Positions 62,336 to 64,000 of a stretch of 64,000 bases of DNA are shown one piece after another. Position numbers and translations under genes: made by a program. The DNA lies in contig NZ_MOAL01000002.1 of NCBI RefSeq assembly GCF_003731765.1, forward strand, positions 1 to 64,000, given 5' to 3'. The notes beneath the pieces were generated by a model. It searched no databases. It was not told the DNA's origin and saw only the letters and a list, made by a program, of their open reading frames with translations. The stretch is from Pseudomonas chlororaphis (GTDB taxonomy: Bacteria > Pseudomonadota > Gammaproteobacteria > Pseudomonadales > Pseudomonadaceae). Every line of letters begins with the position of its first letter. Position 1 is the first letter of the stretch.

Positions 62336-64000
62336 ATGACCAAGACTCTACGCATCGGCTGCGCCAGCGCCTTCTGGGGCGACACCTCCAGCGCCGCCGC
62401 ACAACTGGTAAACGGTGGCCATCTGGATTACCTGGTGTTCGACTACCTCGCCGAGATCACCCTGTCGATCATGGCCGGGGCTCGAATGAAGGACCCAGGC
62501 GCCGGTTACGCCACGGATTTCATCGAAGCACTGGCGCCCCTGCTGGGCTCCATCGCCGAGCAGCGCATACGGGTCATCAGCAACGCTGGCGGGGTCAACC
62601 CCTTGGCCTGTGCTGCCGCCCTGCAAGCGGCCTGCGACCGCGCCGGTATCACCTTGAAGATCGCGGTGCTGCTGGGGGACGACGTGCAACCGCAACTGCC
62701 GCAACTGAGCCAGGCCGGCATCAGGGAAATGTTCAGCGGCGCGCCCCTGCCGTCGATGTGCGTCTCCAGCAACGCCTACCTGGGGGCACCGGGGATTGTC
62801 GAAGCGCTGCGCCTGGGGGCGGACATCGTCATCACCGGGCGGGTAGTGGACAGCGCCGTGGTCAGTGGTGCCCTGGTGCACGAGTTCGGCTGGTGCTGGC
62901 AAGACCACGACAAACTGGCCCAGGCCGCCCTCGCCGGGCACATCATCGAATGCGGCGCGCAATGCACCGGTGGCAACTTCACCGACTGGCGCGCCGTGCC
63001 GGACTACGAACACATCGGTTTCCCCATCGTTGAAGTCAGCGCCGACGGCCAGTTCGTCGTCAGCAAGGTCGAAGGCACCGGCGGCCTGGTGACGCCGCTG
63101 ACCGTGGGTGAACAATTGCTGTATGAGATTGGCGATCCCCAGGCCTATCAGTTGCCCGATGTGATCTGCGATTTCAGCCAGGTGCAGCTGCAACAACAAG
63201 GCCCGGACCGGGTGCAGGTCCAGGGTGCCAGGGGCTTGCCGCCGACGGCGCAGTACAAGGTCAGCGCCACCTACCTCGACGGGTTCCGTTGCACCGCCAG
63301 TTGCCTGATCGCCGGCATCGATGCCGTGGCCAAGGCCCGCCGGGTCAGCCAGGCGATCATCGACAAGACCAGCGAGATGTTCAGCCAGCGCGGCTGGGCG
63401 CCCTACACCGAAGTCAACATCGAACTGCTGGGCAGCGAAGCCACCTACGGCCCCCACGGCCAGCGCCAGGACAGCCGCGAAGTGGTGATCAAACTGGCGG
63501 TGCGCCACCCCAGCAAGCAGGCGCTGATTCTGTTCTCCCGGGAGATCGCCCAAGCCGCAACAGGCATGGCCCCGGGGCTGACCGGGATTGTCGGCGGGCG
63601 GCCGACGGTGTACCCGCTGATTCGCCTGTTTTCCTTTTTGCTGGATAAAAGCGCCTGCCTGCTGAGCCTCGACATCAATGGCCAGCGCCACCCTTGCCCC
63701 CTGCCGCAAAGCACCTCCCCCAGCAGCACCCTGCCCACGCCACCGCTGCCACCGACACCCAGAGGCCGGGCCGACACCCAGGTGGCGTTGGTCAAACTGG
63801 CGGTGGCGCGCTCAGGCGACAAGGGCAACCACAGCAATATCGGCGTGCTGCCCCGCGCCGCCGAATACCTGCCATGGATCGCCGAAGCCTTGACCCCGGA
63901 GGTGCTGATGGACTGGATGAGCCACGTGCTCGACCCGGTCCACGGCCGGGTCACGCGCTGGTACCTGCCCGGCACCCACAGCCTGAATTTCCTGCTGGAA
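62336..64000 (+). CDS. atuA: AtuA-like acyclic terpene utilisation protein (DUF1446), cut by the window edge
   Basis: The reading frame stays open from ATG 62336 to the last base (555 codons). The sequence starts [19 protein letters not shown], the typical N-terminus of the DUF1446/AtuA family, with ISNAGGVNP near residue 80, [14 protein letters not shown] near 160, and near the end the C-terminal AtuA domain [22 protein letters not shown]. Members take part in citronellol/geraniol degradation together with carboxylase and dehydrogenase genes that should follow beyond the window. Control by the divergent TetR protein is likely. Confidence 0.8.
   Translation, partial: MTKTLRIGCASAFWGDTSSAAAQLVNGGHLDYLVFDYLAEITLSIMAGARMKDPGAGYATDFIEALAPLLGSIAEQRIRVISNAGGVNPLACAAALQAACDRAGITLKIAVLLGDDVQPQLPQLSQAGIREMFSGAPLPSMCVSSNAYLGAPGIVEALRLGADIVITGRVVDSAVVSGALVHEFGWCWQDHDKLAQAALAGHIIECGAQCTGGNFTDWRAVPDYEHIGFPIVEVSADGQFVVSKVEGTGGLVTPLTVGEQLLYEIGDPQAYQLPDVICDFSQVQLQQQGPDRVQVQGARGLPPTAQYKVSATYLDGFRCTASCLIAGIDAVAKARRVSQAIIDKTSEMFSQRGWAPYTEVNIELLGSEATYGPHGQRQDSREVVIKLAVRHPSKQALILFSREIAQAATGMAPGLTGIVGGRPTVYPLIRLFSFLLDKSACLLSLDINGQRHPCPLPQSTSPSSTLPTPPLPPTPRGRADTQVALVKLAVARSGDKGNHSNIGVLPRAAEYLPWIAEALTPEVLMDWMSHVLDPVHGRVTRWYLPGTHSLNFLLE

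Noticed and set aside
62348..63709. 453-codon minus-strand frame opposite the AtuA-like gene
   Set aside because: The plus-strand frame carries conserved AtuA motifs along its whole length; the minus frame has none.

Overview
The window reads as a chromosomal stretch of a fluorescent Pseudomonas (P. fluorescens group). The evidence is a full pyoverdine locus block (fpvGHJK-fpvCDEF, mbtH, pvdH, pvdL, pvdS), a SoxR regulon arranged as in pseudomonads, an msu/sfn sulfonate operon with its sigma-54 activator, typical Pseudomonas REP sequences (TGTAGGAGC...), and uniformly GC-rich coding. No rRNA, tRNA, CRISPR array, IS element or prophage was seen.

Layout. 1-0.5 kb: gene-free, with three degenerate copies of a short repeat. 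0.5-8.2 kb: housekeeping and accessory metabolism (RhtA-type exporter, two small lipoproteins, TetR/SDR pair, DsbA-like isomerase, aminopeptidase P, cysteine desulfurase, LysE exporter). 8.5-12.7 kb: msuEDC-sfnR sulfonate operon behind a clear sigma-54 promoter. 12.7-13.7 kb: divergent SoxR and monooxygenase sharing a near-perfect SoxR box. 13.9-24.06 kb: a tightly coupled four-gene operon with no function I can name: a ClpB-like AAA+ ATPase, a radical-SAM activase-like protein, a 2117-residue zinc-ribbon/pseudokinase/SF1-helicase/nuclease-like protein and a coiled-coil protein. This is the best candidate for an undescribed system; by architecture it may be defence or stress related. 24.1-26.8 kb: sfnB-metI-metQ without a metN ATPase.

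27.1-62 kb is dominated by iron acquisition. FpvG-K and FpvC-F strip iron from ferripyoverdine in the periplasm. PvdH makes diaminobutyrate, MbtH supports adenylation domains, PvdL starts the peptide, and PvdS drives transcription. I can place PvdS-type promoters (TAAAT-N16-CGT) in front of mbtH, pvdH and an uncharacterised small Cys-rich protein, a near match in front of pvdL, and a Fur-overlapped sigma-70 promoter in front of pvdS. A strong intrinsic-terminator-like hairpin lies in the pvdL leader between promoter and start codon. Inserted in the pvd block are a PmrAB-like two-component pair with divergent dsbD-tlpA-dsbG, and, directly downstream of pvdL, three tandem paralogues of an unrecognised family with a ParB-like D-G-H-x-R motif.

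60.6-64 kb: an extracellular solute-binding protein, a TetR regulator, and a divergent AtuA-like gene cut by the window edge.
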